Under the pieces are notes generated by a model. That model did not search any database, was not told the DNA's origin, and was given only the letters and a program-made list of their open reading frames with translations. The position numbers and the translations under genes were made by a program. Below are positions 1 to 9,534 of a stretch of 64,000 nt of DNA, in pieces. How positions within the stretch are numbered: position 1 is the stretch's first letter; every line of letters begins with the position of its first letter. This DNA is from Actinoplanes aureus (GTDB taxonomy: Bacteria > Actinomycetota > Actinomycetes > Mycobacteriales > Micromonosporaceae), in assembly GCF_015704865.1 (NCBI RefSeq), contig NZ_JADQTO010000011.1, positions 243,508 through 307,507 of the forward strand. Direction: 5' to 3'.

Positions 1-412
1 CCTGGTCGCCGTCGGGGCTGACATGGCTGAGGACGAGCGCGCCGTCGCGTACCTCGGCGGCCCAGATCCGCTGGTCGAAGCCGGGGGTGCCGCCGTGCAG
101 GCTGTTCGGGCCGTCGTTGACCGGCACCTGAACGGCAACGCCGCCGAGGCTGAACCGTCCCTTGGCGATGCGGTTGCCGTACCGGCCGATGATCGCCCCG
201 AAGTACGGGCCCGGGTTGTCCAGGTAGCCCTGGACCGTGTCGAAGCCGAGCGCCACGTTCGCGGTGCCGCCGTCGCGGTCCGGCACCTCGATCGACTGCA
301 CGACGCCGCCGTGGGTCAGCACTCGGACCACCAGGCCGTGACCGTTGCTGAGGGTGTACCGGTCGACGGCGCCGGCGGGCGTGCTGCCCCAGGCCTCTCG
401 GGTAACGGACAT
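1..412 (-). CDS. galM: Aldose 1-epimerase (galactose mutarotase), N-terminal part; runs off the window
   Basis: Reading the minus strand from an ATG at 412 gives about 137 residues with no stop before the window edge, so the C-terminal part is missing. The frame contains GalM signatures: GAIIGRYGNRIAKGRF near residues 72-87, then NDGPNSLHGG followed by GFDQRIW. This family interconverts alpha and beta anomers of aldoses in the cytoplasm. The catalytic His and Glu of GalM lie further downstream and cannot be checked. A GGGAG sequence precedes the ATG at fair spacing. The gene lies 73 bp downstream of the flavoprotein gene on the same strand and may or may not share its transcript. Confidence 0.9.
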   Translation of the reverse strand, partial: MSVTREAWGSTPAGAVDRYTLSNGHGLVVRVLTHGGVVQSIEVPDRDGGTANVALGFDTVQGYLDNPGPYFGAIIGRYGNRIAKGRFSLGGVAVQVPVNDGPNSLHGGTPGFDQRIWAAEVRDGALVLSHVSPDGDQ

Positions 413-485
413 GACCTACATCAACTCCCGACTGATCGTTACGCTGGGTGGCGGGAAGCATACCGGTACACACCGGCGCCGCCCC

Positions 486-1640
486 TCACTGTCCCGGCCG
501 GTGGGCGAACCGTAGCGCGGCCGGCTTGCCGACGAGCCTGGACACGAGCAGGCGCCCGCCCGTCCGGAGGGCGAACCGGCGCAGCCACCGCTGGGCCGGG
601 CTGGTCGGGACGAACCAGCGGGCGCCCCGGCGGGCTCGTTCCTGGGTGTCCGAGACGATCGGGCGCAGGGTTTGCTCGTACCGATGAAAGGCGGAATCGA
701 TGGCGGCGCCGCTGGTCAGCTCGCGCGCGAGCAGGCTCGCGCCGGCGACCGCCAGGGAGGCGCCCTGGCCGGCGAGCAGGGAGACCGCGTACGCCGCATC
801 GCCGAGCAGGACCACCCGGCCGGTGCTCCAGGCCGGCACCACGGCCTGGGCGACCTGGTCGTAGTAGACCTGCTCGGCCGGCGGGCAGGCGGCGAGGGCC
901 CGGGGCGCGATCCAGCCGACGCCGGCGTACTCGTGCCGCAGGGCGTCGCGGGCGTCGGCGGGCCGGGCCGGGTCACCGGCCGGGTGCACGGCGAAGACCG
1001 CGACCCGTCCGTCGCGCAGGCCGTAGAAGCCGAGCGTGCGGTGCAGGGTGTCGCTCATGCAGAACCGGCCGGCGACCGCGGCGTGCGCGACCGGATCGTC
1101 GAACGTGTACGCCGCGGTGTGGAATCCCAGGTAGCGCACGTAGTCGCGCTCGGGCCCGAAGGCGCGGGCGCGGACCGTCGAGTGGATGCCGTCGCAGCCG
1201 GCCAGCAGATCGGCGGTGAGGGTCTCGCCGTCGTCGAGGGTCACGGTCACGCCGTCGGCGCGGTTGTCGACCGCGGTGAGCGTCCGGCCGTAGCGGATGT
1301 CGACGGGGGAGTGCAGAGCCCGCTCCAGATCGGGGCGCATGATGCTGACCACCCGCCCGCCGGCCGCCCGGGCGAACTCGTCGTAGCTCAGACCGGCCCG
1401 CCGCCTGCCTTTCTCGTCGACGTAGGCGAGCTCCTTCACCCGGTAGCCCAGCTCCTGGACGCGCGGCAGCACGCCCATCGCCTCGGCGGCGTCGTAGCCC
1501 GGCCCGAAGAAGTCGATCATGTAGCCGCCGGGGTGCGGGCCGGGCGCCCGCTCGACCACGGTCACCTCGACGCCGGCACCGTCGAGAAGCTGGGCGAGCG
1601 CCAGGCCGGCGATCCCGGCGCCGCAGACGATGACCCTCAT
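486..1640 (-). CDS. FAD-dependent monooxygenase (class A, PheA/UbiH-like)
   Basis: A 384-residue flavoprotein. The N-terminus carries the Rossmann GxGxxG motif (CGAGIAGLALA, residues 6-16), the CDG motif that contacts NAD(P)H and FAD lies near residues 149-151, and the C-terminal FAD ribose GD motif (LLGDAAY) near 279-284. This is the layout of single-component aromatic or polyketide hydroxylases and of tetracycline-inactivating TetX-type enzymes. The substrate cannot be read from the sequence. Its ATG overlaps the stop of the upstream tetR gene (ATGA, 1637-1640), so the two are translationally coupled. The natural reading is that the TetR protein controls this enzyme in response to its substrate. 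The frame is open far upstream, but this ATG is the one that starts the Rossmann fold. Confidence 0.88.
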   Translation of the reverse strand: MRVIVCGAGIAGLALAQLLDGAGVEVTVVERAPGPHPGGYMIDFFGPGYDAAEAMGVLPRVQELGYRVKELAYVDEKGRRRAGLSYDEFARAAGGRVVSIMRPDLERALHSPVDIRYGRTLTAVDNRADGVTVTLDDGETLTADLLAGCDGIHSTVRARAFGPERDYVRYLGFHTAAYTFDDPVAHAAVAGRFCMSDTLHRTLGFYGLRDGRVAVFAVHPAGDPARPADARDALRHEYAGVGWIAPRALAACPPAEQVYYDQVAQAVVPAWSTGRVVLLGDAAYAVSLLAGQGASLAVAGASLLARELTSGAAIDSAFHRYEQTLRPIVSDTQERARRGARWFVPTSPAQRWLRRFALRTGGRLLVSRLVGKPAALRFAHRPGQ

Positions 1641-2194
1641 CGCCGCACCAGCCGGCGCAGCACCGCGGTGGTGTCGCCGCGTTCGGGTCCGAGCAGTGAG
1701 CGGTGCAGCATCACCCCGTCGACGGCCGCCGCCACGACGGCGGCCGTGGTCTCCGGGCCGGGGACGCCGTGGTCGGCGAGGCGCTCGGCGAGCTCCCGCC
1801 GGAAGTCGGTGATCACGCCGGCGAGCGCCTCCCGGAGCTGATCGTCGCGGGTGGCGGCGAGATAGGCCTCGACGAGCAGCACCGAGGCCGGGTCGGTGCC
1901 GCTGTACCCGTCGAGCGCGCGGAACAGCAGGTCGACGGTGTCGCCGGCGCTGCGGGTGCCGGCCAGCATCGGGCCGATCTGCGCGGTCAGGCCGCGTGCG
2001 GTGTCCAGAGCCGCCTCGCGAAGCAGCGCCTGCACCGAGGCGAAGTGGTAGTGCACCAGGCCGGGAGCCACGCCGGCGCGGTCGGCCACGACCCGGGTGG
2101 TGGTGGCGGTCCAGCCGCGCTCGACGATCAGCTCGGTCGCGGCGCGCAACAGGCGTGCGCGCACCTCCCGGCCCCGCTCCGCCGTGGTCACCAT
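1637..2194 (-). CDS. TetR-family transcriptional regulator
   Basis: A 185-residue regulator. Residues 5-55 form the TetR helix-turn-helix (RLLRAATELIVERGW, then TTRVVADRAGVAPGLVHYHF), followed by an all-helical ligand domain typical of the family. I start it at the ATG at 2194, preceded by an AGGAGG box at good spacing. An upstream in-frame start would place the coding region inside the palindromic operator. It is the first gene of a two-gene operon with the FAD monooxygenase (4-base overlap). The 48-bp palindrome immediately upstream is its obvious binding site, so I infer autorepression released by the monooxygenase substrate. Confidence 0.92.
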   Translation of the reverse strand: MVTTAERGREVRARLLRAATELIVERGWTATTTRVVADRAGVAPGLVHYHFASVQALLREAALDTARGLTAQIGPMLAGTRSAGDTVDLLFRALDGYSGTDPASVLLVEAYLAATRDDQLREALAGVITDFRRELAERLADHGVPGPETTAAVVAAAVDGVMLHRSLLGPERGDTTAVLRRLVRR

Positions 2195-2205
2195 GCGCCA
2201 GCCTC

Positions 2206-2253
2206 CTGTTGGTCGATCGCCCAATACGATCGTACTGGGCGATCGACCAACAG
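2206..2253 (-). promoter_or_regulatory. 48-bp near-perfect palindrome, likely TetR operator
   Basis: The 24-bp arms are centred between 2229 and 2230 and pair at 23 of 24 positions; only 2224/2235 mismatch. The outer arms contain TTGGTCGATCGCCCA and its exact complement, and the core is TACGATCGTA. It fills most of the 66-bp gap between the hydrolase stop and the tetR start and reaches into the tetR Shine-Dalgarno box. TetR sites are usually 15-20 bp, so this could hold two overlapping operators. In RNA it would also form a strong hairpin and could end hydrolase transcription. Confidence 0.8.
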
Positions 2254-2260
2254 CAAACCT

Positions 2261-3124
2261 TCAGCGGGTGAGCAGCTCCCGGATCTCCTTGACCACCAGG
2301 TCCGGGGCCTCCTCCGCCATGAAGTGGCCGCAGCGCACCGGCACGTGCCGCAGGTCCGGCGCCCAGGCCCGCCACAGCTCGGCCGCGTCGAAGCCCAGCA
2401 TCGAGCCCCAGTCCTGCTGGAGAACGGTGACCGGCATCGGCAGCACCCGGCCGGCCGCCCGGTCGGCGCGGTCGTGTTCGACGTCGATGCCGGCCGAGGC
2501 GCGGTAGTCGGCGACGATCGACGGCACCGCGCCCCGGCAGGCGTCCAGGTAGGCGGCGCGTACGTCGGCCGGGATCGCCGCCGGGTCGTTCGTCCAGAGG
2601 TCCAGGAAGTGCCCGAAGAACTCGTCCGAGGTGGCCGCGATCATCCGCTCCGGCAGGCCCGGCGGCTGGGCCATCAGGTACAGGTGGAAGCCGACGGCCG
2701 CGCTCGTCCCGTGCATCACCTCCCACATGTCCAGGGTGGGAAGCACGTCCAGCGACGCCAGGTGGGTGATCGCGGCCGGATGGTCCAGCGCCGCGCGGAT
2801 CGCGACAAGCGCGCCCCGATCGTGGCCGGCCAGGGCGAACCGGTCGTGGCCGAGCCGGCGGGCCAGTTCCACGATGTCGGCGCCCATGGTCCGCTTCGCA
2901 TAGGTGTCCGGACCGTCCTCGCCGGGCTTGTCGCTGGCACCGTAACCGCGTAGATCAGGGCAGATCACCGTGTGGTCGGCGGCCAGGTCGGCGGCGACGT
3001 GCCGCCACATCAGGTGGGTCTGCGGGAAGCCGTGCAGCAGCACGATCGGGCTGCCGGATCCGGCGACGGCGGTGTGCAGTTCGACCCCGTCGGCGACCGG
3101 GACACGCAGGTGTTCGAAGTTCAT
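2261..3124 (-). CDS. Alpha/beta hydrolase with Asp nucleophile (epoxide hydrolase / haloacid dehalogenase-like)
   Basis: A 287-residue alpha/beta hydrolase. The oxyanion motif HGFPQT is at residues 31-36, DLRGYGASDKP at 57-67, the nucleophile elbow AGHDRG places Asp at 102, and the C-terminal catalytic His is in CGHF near 267. An Asp nucleophile in HDRG is typical of epoxide hydrolases and fluoroacetate/haloalkane dehalogenases rather than esterases. The exact substrate is not decidable here. No Shine-Dalgarno sequence precedes the ATG at 3124, so the message may be leaderless. The divergent SARP gene starts about 60 bp away. The stop lies just before the TetR palindrome. Confidence 0.85.
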   Translation of the reverse strand: MNFEHLRVPVADGVELHTAVAGSGSPIVLLHGFPQTHLMWRHVAADLAADHTVICPDLRGYGASDKPGEDGPDTYAKRTMGADIVELARRLGHDRFALAGHDRGALVAIRAALDHPAAITHLASLDVLPTLDMWEVMHGTSAAVGFHLYLMAQPPGLPERMIAATSDEFFGHFLDLWTNDPAAIPADVRAAYLDACRGAVPSIVADYRASAGIDVEHDRADRAAGRVLPMPVTVLQQDWGSMLGFDAAELWRAWAPDLRHVPVRCGHFMAEEAPDLVVKEIRELLTR

Positions 3125-3184
3125 GGGAGGAACTGTCGCGGGTCCGGATGAGCAGCGAATGAGCACGGCGGTAGCGTGACCGGC

Positions 3185-5149
3185 GTGCGGATCCGGTTCG
3201 GCGTGCTGGGGCCGGTCGTCGCCGAGGACGAGACCGGTCGGCCGGTCGACCTGAAAGGCCCGATGCACCGCGCGGTGCTGGCCCGGCTGCTGGTGGCGCG
3301 CGGGCGAGTCGTGCTGGTCAGCGATCTGGTCGACGATCTCTGGGTGGCGCCTCCGGACGGCGCGGTCGCCGCGGTCCGCACGTTCGTAGCCGCACTGCGG
3401 CGCGGCCTCGAGCCGGACCGGCCGCCCAGGGCGCCGGCGGCGCTGCTGATCACCAAAGGGCCGGGGTACGCGCTCAGCCCGCCCCCCGCCGATGTCGACG
3501 CCTGGCGGTTCGAGCAGGTCGTGCTGGATCCGGAATCGACACTCGCCGCGCTCACCGAGGCGCTCGGACAGTGGCGGGGACCCGCGTACGCCGACTTCCC
3601 CGATGCCGCCTGGGCTCGTGCCGACCGGGCCCGTCTCACCGAACTGCGCCTGCACGCCGTCGAGCGGCAAGCGGCCGCCCGCCTCGATCTGGGCCGTCCG
3701 GCCGAGGCGGTGCCGGATCTGGACGCCCACGTGACCGAGCATCCGTGGCGGGAGGAGGGATGGCGGCTTCTGGCCACCGCGCTCTATCGGAGCGGGCGGC
3801 AGGCGGACGCGCTCGCCGTTCTGCGGCGGGCGCGGGAACTCCTCACCGGGCAGCTGGGCATCGACCCGGGGCCGGCTCTGCGCGCCCTCCAGAGCGATAT
3901 CCTCACTCAGGAGCCGCACCTGGACGGTCAGGCGGTCTGGACGCGGGCCGCGGCCACCTATGACCGGGTTCTGCGCGGGGGTCCCCGGCTGGAGGCAGCG
4001 GTCGGGCTGCTGCGGAATCTCGCGGTGGCCGGGCCGGACGGGCTGGAGGCGGCGCGGGAGCAGCGGGCAGCGGCTGTCGCAGCGGCGGAGCAGCTCTCCG
4101 ATCCGGAACTGACCGCTCGGGTGATCGGTGCCTATGACGTTCCGGCGATCTGGACGCGTGTCGACGATCCGGAGCAGGCGGGCGCGGTCGTGGCCGCGGC
4201 CGAGCGTGCTCTCGCGGCCCTGCCGTCCGATGCCCACCCGACCGTGCGGGCGCGGTTGCTGGCCACCATCGCCGTGGAGTCGCGGGGGACGACCGAACCT
4301 CGGCCGGTGGCGTGTGCCGCTGAGGCGGAGCGGATTGCCCGCGAGCTCGATGATCCGGGGTTGCTGGCGTTCGCGCTCAACGGCGTGTGGATGCAGAGCT
4401 TCGGCCGGATCGGGCAGTCGGGCCGGCGGGATGCCATCGGTGCGGAATTGGTCGCCCTCGCGAGCCGGCACGCGCTGGTGACGGCTGAGGTGCTCGGGCA
4501 CCTGATCCGGATGCAGGCCAGGTCCGCGGTCGCCGGGTTCGCCGAGGCGGACCGGCATGCCGCGGCGGCTGACGCCCTCGCGGCCCGGCACTCGTTGCCG
4601 CTGGTCGGCGTCTTCACCGACTGGTACCGGGCACTTCGAACCGACGTGGCCCGGGACGCGCGGGCCGAGCAGGCCGAGCAGGCTTATCGGGCGGCCGCGG
4701 CGCGATTGGACCGGGCCGGGATGCCGGGGATGCGTGCCGGTCTGCTGCCGCTCGCGCTGCTCGGGATGCGGGTGCAGCGAGGGCTGCCTCTGGTCGACGA
4801 GGGCGGCTTCGGCCCGTACGAGGCATGGGTCCGCCCTCTGCTCAGCCCTGGCATGGCCGTGGGTGACGTGCCTGATCCGCCGCCCGGCCCGCTGGCCGAG
4901 GCGCTCTGGTGCCTGGTCGCGCGGGCCGCCGTGGATGCCGGCGACGATGCGGCCATGCGCCGGGCCCGGCGGGCCCTGGAGCCGGCGGCAGGCGAGTGGG
5001 CCGGAGCCGGGAGCGGTCTGCTGACCGTCGGCCCGGTCCGGCCCTACCTGGACGCCATCGACCGCCGGCTCAGTCGGCGGGCGGATCGGCGAGCGGCCAC
5101 CCGCCCGCGGCCAGGTGCGCGGACACCCGGACCACATCCTCCGGCGTAG
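3185..5149 (+). CDS. SARP-family regulator (OmpR-type DNA-binding plus BTAD domain)
   Basis: About 654 residues. The N-terminus (RIRFGVLGPV ... GRVVLVSDLVDDLWV ... PGYAL) is the OmpR/PhoB-like winged helix of AfsR/DnrI/RedD regulators. Residues about 95-250 form the bacterial transcriptional activation domain (ending LGIDPGPALRALQSDIL). The remaining 400 residues are Ala/Leu-rich helices resembling TPR repeats. No NB-ARC P-loop is visible, so this is a medium SARP without the ATPase module. Such proteins usually activate secondary-metabolite genes, but no biosynthetic cluster is next to it. A GTG at 3176 is an alternative start. The last 27 codons overlap the convergent gene ending at 5070. 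Confidence 0.85.
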   Translation: MRIRFGVLGPVVAEDETGRPVDLKGPMHRAVLARLLVARGRVVLVSDLVDDLWVAPPDGAVAAVRTFVAALRRGLEPDRPPRAPAALLITKGPGYALSPPPADVDAWRFEQVVLDPESTLAALTEALGQWRGPAYADFPDAAWARADRARLTELRLHAVERQAAARLDLGRPAEAVPDLDAHVTEHPWREEGWRLLATALYRSGRQADALAVLRRARELLTGQLGIDPGPALRALQSDILTQEPHLDGQAVWTRAAATYDRVLRGGPRLEAAVGLLRNLAVAGPDGLEAAREQRAAAVAAAEQLSDPELTARVIGAYDVPAIWTRVDDPEQAGAVVAAAERALAALPSDAHPTVRARLLATIAVESRGTTEPRPVACAAEAERIARELDDPGLLAFALNGVWMQSFGRIGQSGRRDAIGAELVALASRHALVTAEVLGHLIRMQARSAVAGFAEADRHAAAADALAARHSLPLVGVFTDWYRALRTDVARDARAEQAEQAYRAAAARLDRAGMPGMRAGLLPLALLGMRVQRGLPLVDEGGFGPYEAWVRPLLSPGMAVGDVPDPPPGPLAEALWCLVARAAVDAGDDAAMRRARRALEPAAGEWAGAGSGLLTVGPVRPYLDAIDRRLSRRADRRAATRPRPGARTPGPHPPA

Positions 5150-5387
5150 CCTGCTGGAGGACCGTGCTGTTGATCATCGCCTCGATGTCCTGCGTGGTGA
5201 TCGGGTCCGGGGTGCCCTGCGACTGATCGGCCAGCTCCTGGGCGATCTTGCGGATCTCGTCCTCGGTCAGCTTCCGGCGCAGCAGGCCGAGCAGCGCCAC
5301 GTAGTCCCGCCGGGGCACCCCGTCCGGATAGCCGGCCCGCAGCCACTCCACGGCCCGGGTGACGAAGCTCGACCGCTGCTCGCTCAC
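5070..5387 (-). CDS. DUF3349 domain protein
   Basis: A 105-residue soluble protein with the DUF3349 pattern (ARAVEWLRAGYPDGVP-like opening, LGLLRRKLT, then DIEAMI). It begins at a GTG that overlaps the stop of the preceding membrane-protein gene (5384-5387). In mycobacteria the homologous trio of a DUF3349 protein, a small membrane protein and PitA occurs in the same order (Rv0543c-Rv0545c, from memory), so the operon is conserved. Its function is unknown. An accessory role in phosphate uptake is only an inference from this linkage. The 3' end overlaps the convergent SARP gene by 80 bp. Confidence 0.85.
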   Translation of the reverse strand: MSEQRSSFVTRAVEWLRAGYPDGVPRRDYVALLGLLRRKLTEDEIRKIAQELADQSQGTPDPITTQDIEAMINSTVLQQATPEDVVRVSAHLAAGGWPLADPPAD

Positions 5388-5677
5388 GACTTGTCCACCA
5401 GCGTCGGGATCACGTTCTCGAAGCTCAGCGTCTTGCCGAGCCCGGTCGCCACGATGTAGGTCAGGCCCAGCAGCACGCCGAGCAGGACGATCCCGAAGCA
5501 GACGTACCCGACGATCGTGCCGGTCCGGTGCGGGCTCCCGCCGGAGACCTCGCCACCGGTGCCGTAGGCCATGGACCGCACGCCCAGCGCGAACAGCGCG
5601 GGCAGGCCGGCGCCGAGGATCAGGCTGGCCAGCAGTACCTTCCAGGCGCCGTCGAGCGCCAGTTGCAGGTTGTGCAT
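5384..5677 (-). CDS. Small two-helix membrane protein of the pit operon
   Basis: A 97-residue protein with two predicted membrane helices, around residues 12-34 (WKVLLASLILGAGLPALFAL) and 53-77 (IVGYVCFGIVLLGVLLGL). The linker between them is hydrophilic. It lies 13 bp downstream of the phosphate transporter and overlaps the DUF3349 gene by 4 bases. The same position is occupied by a small membrane protein in mycobacterial pitA operons. No enzymatic motif is visible. It is probably a transporter partner or a membrane-anchored modulator, without direct evidence. Confidence 0.85.
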   Translation of the reverse strand: MHNLQLALDGAWKVLLASLILGAGLPALFALGVRSMAYGTGGEVSGGSPHRTGTIVGYVCFGIVLLGVLLGLTYIVATGLGKTLSFENVIPTLVDKS

Positions 5678-5690
5678 GTCGCGCCGCCTC

Positions 5691-6911
<1,221 letters not shown>

Positions 6912-6995
6912 AAGACGAGCGTTACCCCGCGAATCGCCCAGCTCCCAGCAAGAGCGGAGAGTTCCGGCCTTTTTCGCGAGAGGTTCATCGATTCG

Positions 6996-8660
6996 TCAAC
7001 CGCCGCGAGGTTTGGACTCCCAACAGGTGTCCGGGAGCAGGAACCAGCGCAGCTTCTCGAAGCCGGGCGGCAGGTCGAGGCGTACCCCGTCGGCCGGCTC
7101 CGGCCGGGAGGTCAGGATCCGGCGGGCGTCCACCAGGTAGCCGGCCAGGACGTCTTCGCCGGCCGTGCACACCGGCGCGTCGGGCATGGACACCGTGCCG
7201 TCGTCGGTGAGCCGCAGATCCGCCAGCCGCACCGGTGGCGGAGCGTGCCGGACGTGCGTCCACCGGGCGGTCCGCGGGTCGAACCGGTAGTCGGGCAGCA
7301 GCCGTGACCCGTACCGGGCGATCAGGGTGACCGCCTCGATCAGGAAGTCGGCGATCGTGTCGGAGATGAAGTAGTTGAGGTTCAGCCGGGTCCAGCCCGG
7401 TTTGACGCCCTCCCAGCCGGCCAGGATCTCGTCGCGGAACTCCCGGGAGTGCGGTGCGTCGATGCCGAGCAGCCGGTGGCCGTACGGGCCGGCGCACGAG
7501 CACCCACTCCGCGCCTGGATGCCGAACAGGTCGTTGAGCAGCGCCGCGACGAAGTTGTGGTGCAGGTAGCGGTCACCGGCGCGGATCTGGAACGAGACGA
7601 TCGACAGGCGGTCCGCGTCCAGGTCGCCGAGGATGCCGATGTTCGGCTCGGCGGTCCAGCGTCGGCGGGCGCGCAGCCACAGCTCCCGCTCGCGGGCCTC
7701 GATCAGATCGGTGCCGACCGCGTCCTTGACGGCGAACACCAGGCCGGCCCGGATCGACTCGACGATCGCCGGGGTGCCGCCCTCCTCGCGGGCCACCGGG
7801 TCGTCCAGGTAGCGGTGGCCGGTCGGGTCCACGTACGCCACCGTGCCGCCGCCCGGCGTGACCGGCACACGGTTGGTCATCAGCCGCCGGTCCACCACGA
7901 GCACACCCGGCGTCTGCGGTCCGCCGGGGAACTTGTGCGGCGACAGGAAGACGGCGTCCTTGCCGGCCATCGAGATCGGCACGTACGGCCCGGCGGCCGC
8001 GTAGTCCCAGACCGACAGGGCGCCGTGCTCGCGAAGCACCCGGGACACCGCCGCGGTGTCGGTCAGGATGCCGGTGACGTTCGAGGCGGCGGAGAAGCTG
8101 CCGATCCGAAGCGGCCGGTCGGCGTACGCCAGCAGCGCCGCCCGTAGCGTGCCCAGATCCACGTGACCGGTGTGATCCGAGTCGATCTCCACGACGTCGG
8201 CGATCGATTCACGCCAGGGCAGCTCGTTGGAGTGGTGCTCGTACGGCCCGACCAGGACGACCGGGCGCTCCGTGGCGGGGATGTGCGCGCTCAGCCCGTA
8301 CCGATCATCGAGGTTTTCCGGGATGCGAAGCCCGACGATCGCGGCCAGCTTGGCCACCGCCGCGGTCGACCCCGAACCGCAGAAGATCACCACGTGCTCG
8401 GGACCCGCGCCCACACTGCGGTGAATGATCGACCGGGCCTCCTCGCGAAGCGCACCGGTCTGCGCGCCGGTCGCCGACGCCTCGGTGTGCGTGTTCGCAT
8501 AGCCGGCCAGCACATGATCGCGGATGAAGTCCTCGACGAAGTCGAGCGCCTGCCCCGACGCCGTGTAGTCGGCGTAGGTGATCCGCCGCGGCCCGAACGG
8601 GCCGTCCAGCATCCGCCCGGCCCCGGCCAGCCCGTCGCGAATCCGTTCCAGCTTCCCCAT
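6996..8660 (-). CDS. Class V aminotransferase / cysteine desulfurase-like PLP enzyme
   Basis: A 554-residue PLP enzyme. The N-terminal half contains YADYTASGQALDFVEDFI and a THTEASATG stretch typical of class V enzymes. The Schiff-base lysine is in LSPHKFPGGPQTPG, and a later SGCSCAGPYGHRLLG segment gives a cysteine pair near the position of the desulfurase active-site loop. It is longer than SufS/IscS (about 400 residues) because of a C-terminal extension of roughly 110 residues. I would call it an aminotransferase-V protein of unknown substrate. No Fe-S assembly gene is adjacent. The divergent methyltransferase starts about 115 bp away. Confidence 0.85.
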   Translation of the reverse strand: MGKLERIRDGLAGAGRMLDGPFGPRRITYADYTASGQALDFVEDFIRDHVLAGYANTHTEASATGAQTGALREEARSIIHRSVGAGPEHVVIFCGSGSTAAVAKLAAIVGLRIPENLDDRYGLSAHIPATERPVVLVGPYEHHSNELPWRESIADVVEIDSDHTGHVDLGTLRAALLAYADRPLRIGSFSAASNVTGILTDTAAVSRVLREHGALSVWDYAAAGPYVPISMAGKDAVFLSPHKFPGGPQTPGVLVVDRRLMTNRVPVTPGGGTVAYVDPTGHRYLDDPVAREEGGTPAIVESIRAGLVFAVKDAVGTDLIEARERELWLRARRRWTAEPNIGILGDLDADRLSIVSFQIRAGDRYLHHNFVAALLNDLFGIQARSGCSCAGPYGHRLLGIDAPHSREFRDEILAGWEGVKPGWTRLNLNYFISDTIADFLIEAVTLIARYGSRLLPDYRFDPRTARWTHVRHAPPPVRLADLRLTDDGTVSMPDAPVCTAGEDVLAGYLVDARRILTSRPEPADGVRLDLPPGFEKLRWFLLPDTCWESKPRGG

Positions 8661-8777
8661 CGGCCCGGTCCTCCCCGTCGAGGATCAGCGCTGCCCGCCA
8701 GCCTCCACCGTGCCGCACCCGGTCCAGTGCCGTCGTCGGATGTTCGGCCAGGCAATCGGCCGGTTACGGTGAGGGCC

Positions 8778-9401
8778 GTGGACCTATCACAACGGACCGC
8801 CAAGGCCCGCCGCGTCTGGGACCGGACCGCGCCCACCTACGACCGGCAGATCGCCTTCCTGGAGAGGCACTGGTTCACCGGCGGCCGCGAGTGGCTCGGC
8901 GCCCGCGCCACCGGCCGCGTCCTGGACGTGGGCGTCGGCACCGGCCGCAACCTGCCGCACTATCCGGCCACCGCGGTGATCACCGGCATCGACCTGAGCC
9001 CGGAGATGCTGGCACACGCCCGGCACCGCGCCGCCGGCCTGAACCTCGCCGCCGACCTGCGCGAGGGCGACGCACAGCAGCTGCCCTTCGGTGACGCCAC
9101 GTTCGACACGGTGGTCTGCGCGCTCTCGCTGTGTGCGATCCCCGACCCGCGGGCCGCGGTCGCCGAGATGCGGCGAGTCCTGGTCCCCGGTGGCCGGTTG
9201 CTGCTGCTGGACCACATCGGCAGCACGTGGCCGCCGATCTACGCCGCGCAGTGGCTGGTCGAGCGCGTCACCATCGCCACGGCCGGCGAGCATTTCACCC
9301 GCCGCCAGCGGCCGCTTGTCGAAGCCGCCGGCTTCCAGGTGGCCGAGGCCGAACGCCTCAAGGCCGGCACCATCGAACGCCTGCACGCCGTCGCCCCCTA
9401 A
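8778..9401 (+). CDS. Class I SAM-dependent methyltransferase
   Basis: A 207-residue methyltransferase of the UbiE/Methyltransf_11 type. Motif I is VLDVGVGTGRNL near residues 45-56, the acidic residue at the end of beta-2 is in TGIDLSPEML, and motif II/III regions GDAQQLPFGDATFDTVVC and LVPGGRLLLLDH follow. The substrate is unknown. GTG at 8778 is preferred because it directly precedes DLSQRTAKARRVWD, the usual opening. GTG at 8769 is a close alternative. It stands alone, divergent from the aminotransferase and convergent with the flavoprotein gene, with a repeat element after its stop. Confidence 0.88.
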   Translation: MDLSQRTAKARRVWDRTAPTYDRQIAFLERHWFTGGREWLGARATGRVLDVGVGTGRNLPHYPATAVITGIDLSPEMLAHARHRAAGLNLAADLREGDAQQLPFGDATFDTVVCALSLCAIPDPRAAVAEMRRVLVPGGRLLLLDHIGSTWPPIYAAQWLVERVTIATAGEHFTRRQRPLVEAAGFQVAEAERLKAGTIERLHAVAP

Positions 9402-9521
9402 AACCTTTGAGGGGTACGCCTTTCCGGCTCCCGCCGAATCGGGACCGTCCCCGGACCACCCCGCGGCCGCCGCACGGCGAGACGCCCCACCGCGCCCGCC
9501 GGGCCCGGGTGGTGGGTTGCG
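9402..9521 (+). repeat. Intergenic repeat family A, copy 1
   Basis: Fills the space between two convergent genes. It contains the family-A landmarks in order: GGGGTACGC, CCGCCGAA, GACCGTCCCCGG, ACGCCCCACCGCGCCC, GCCGGGCCC and GGTTGCGC. The same order is seen near 28 kb, 41 kb, 53 kb and 54.9 kb. It encodes nothing convincing. A role as a bidirectional terminator would suit the position. Confidence 0.6.
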
Positions 9522-9534
9522 CTTCCAACGGCTG

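Noticed and set aside
486..2726. Long continuous minus-strand open frame covering the monooxygenase and its upstream region
   Set aside because: Only the part below 1640 shows flavoprotein motifs; the rest reads through tetR and the palindrome in another frame and is Arg/Pro-rich noise common in GC-rich DNA.
3125..5137. N-terminal extension of the hydrolase opposite the SARP gene
   Set aside because: It is antisense to a clear SARP protein and has no domain; the hydrolase begins at 3124.
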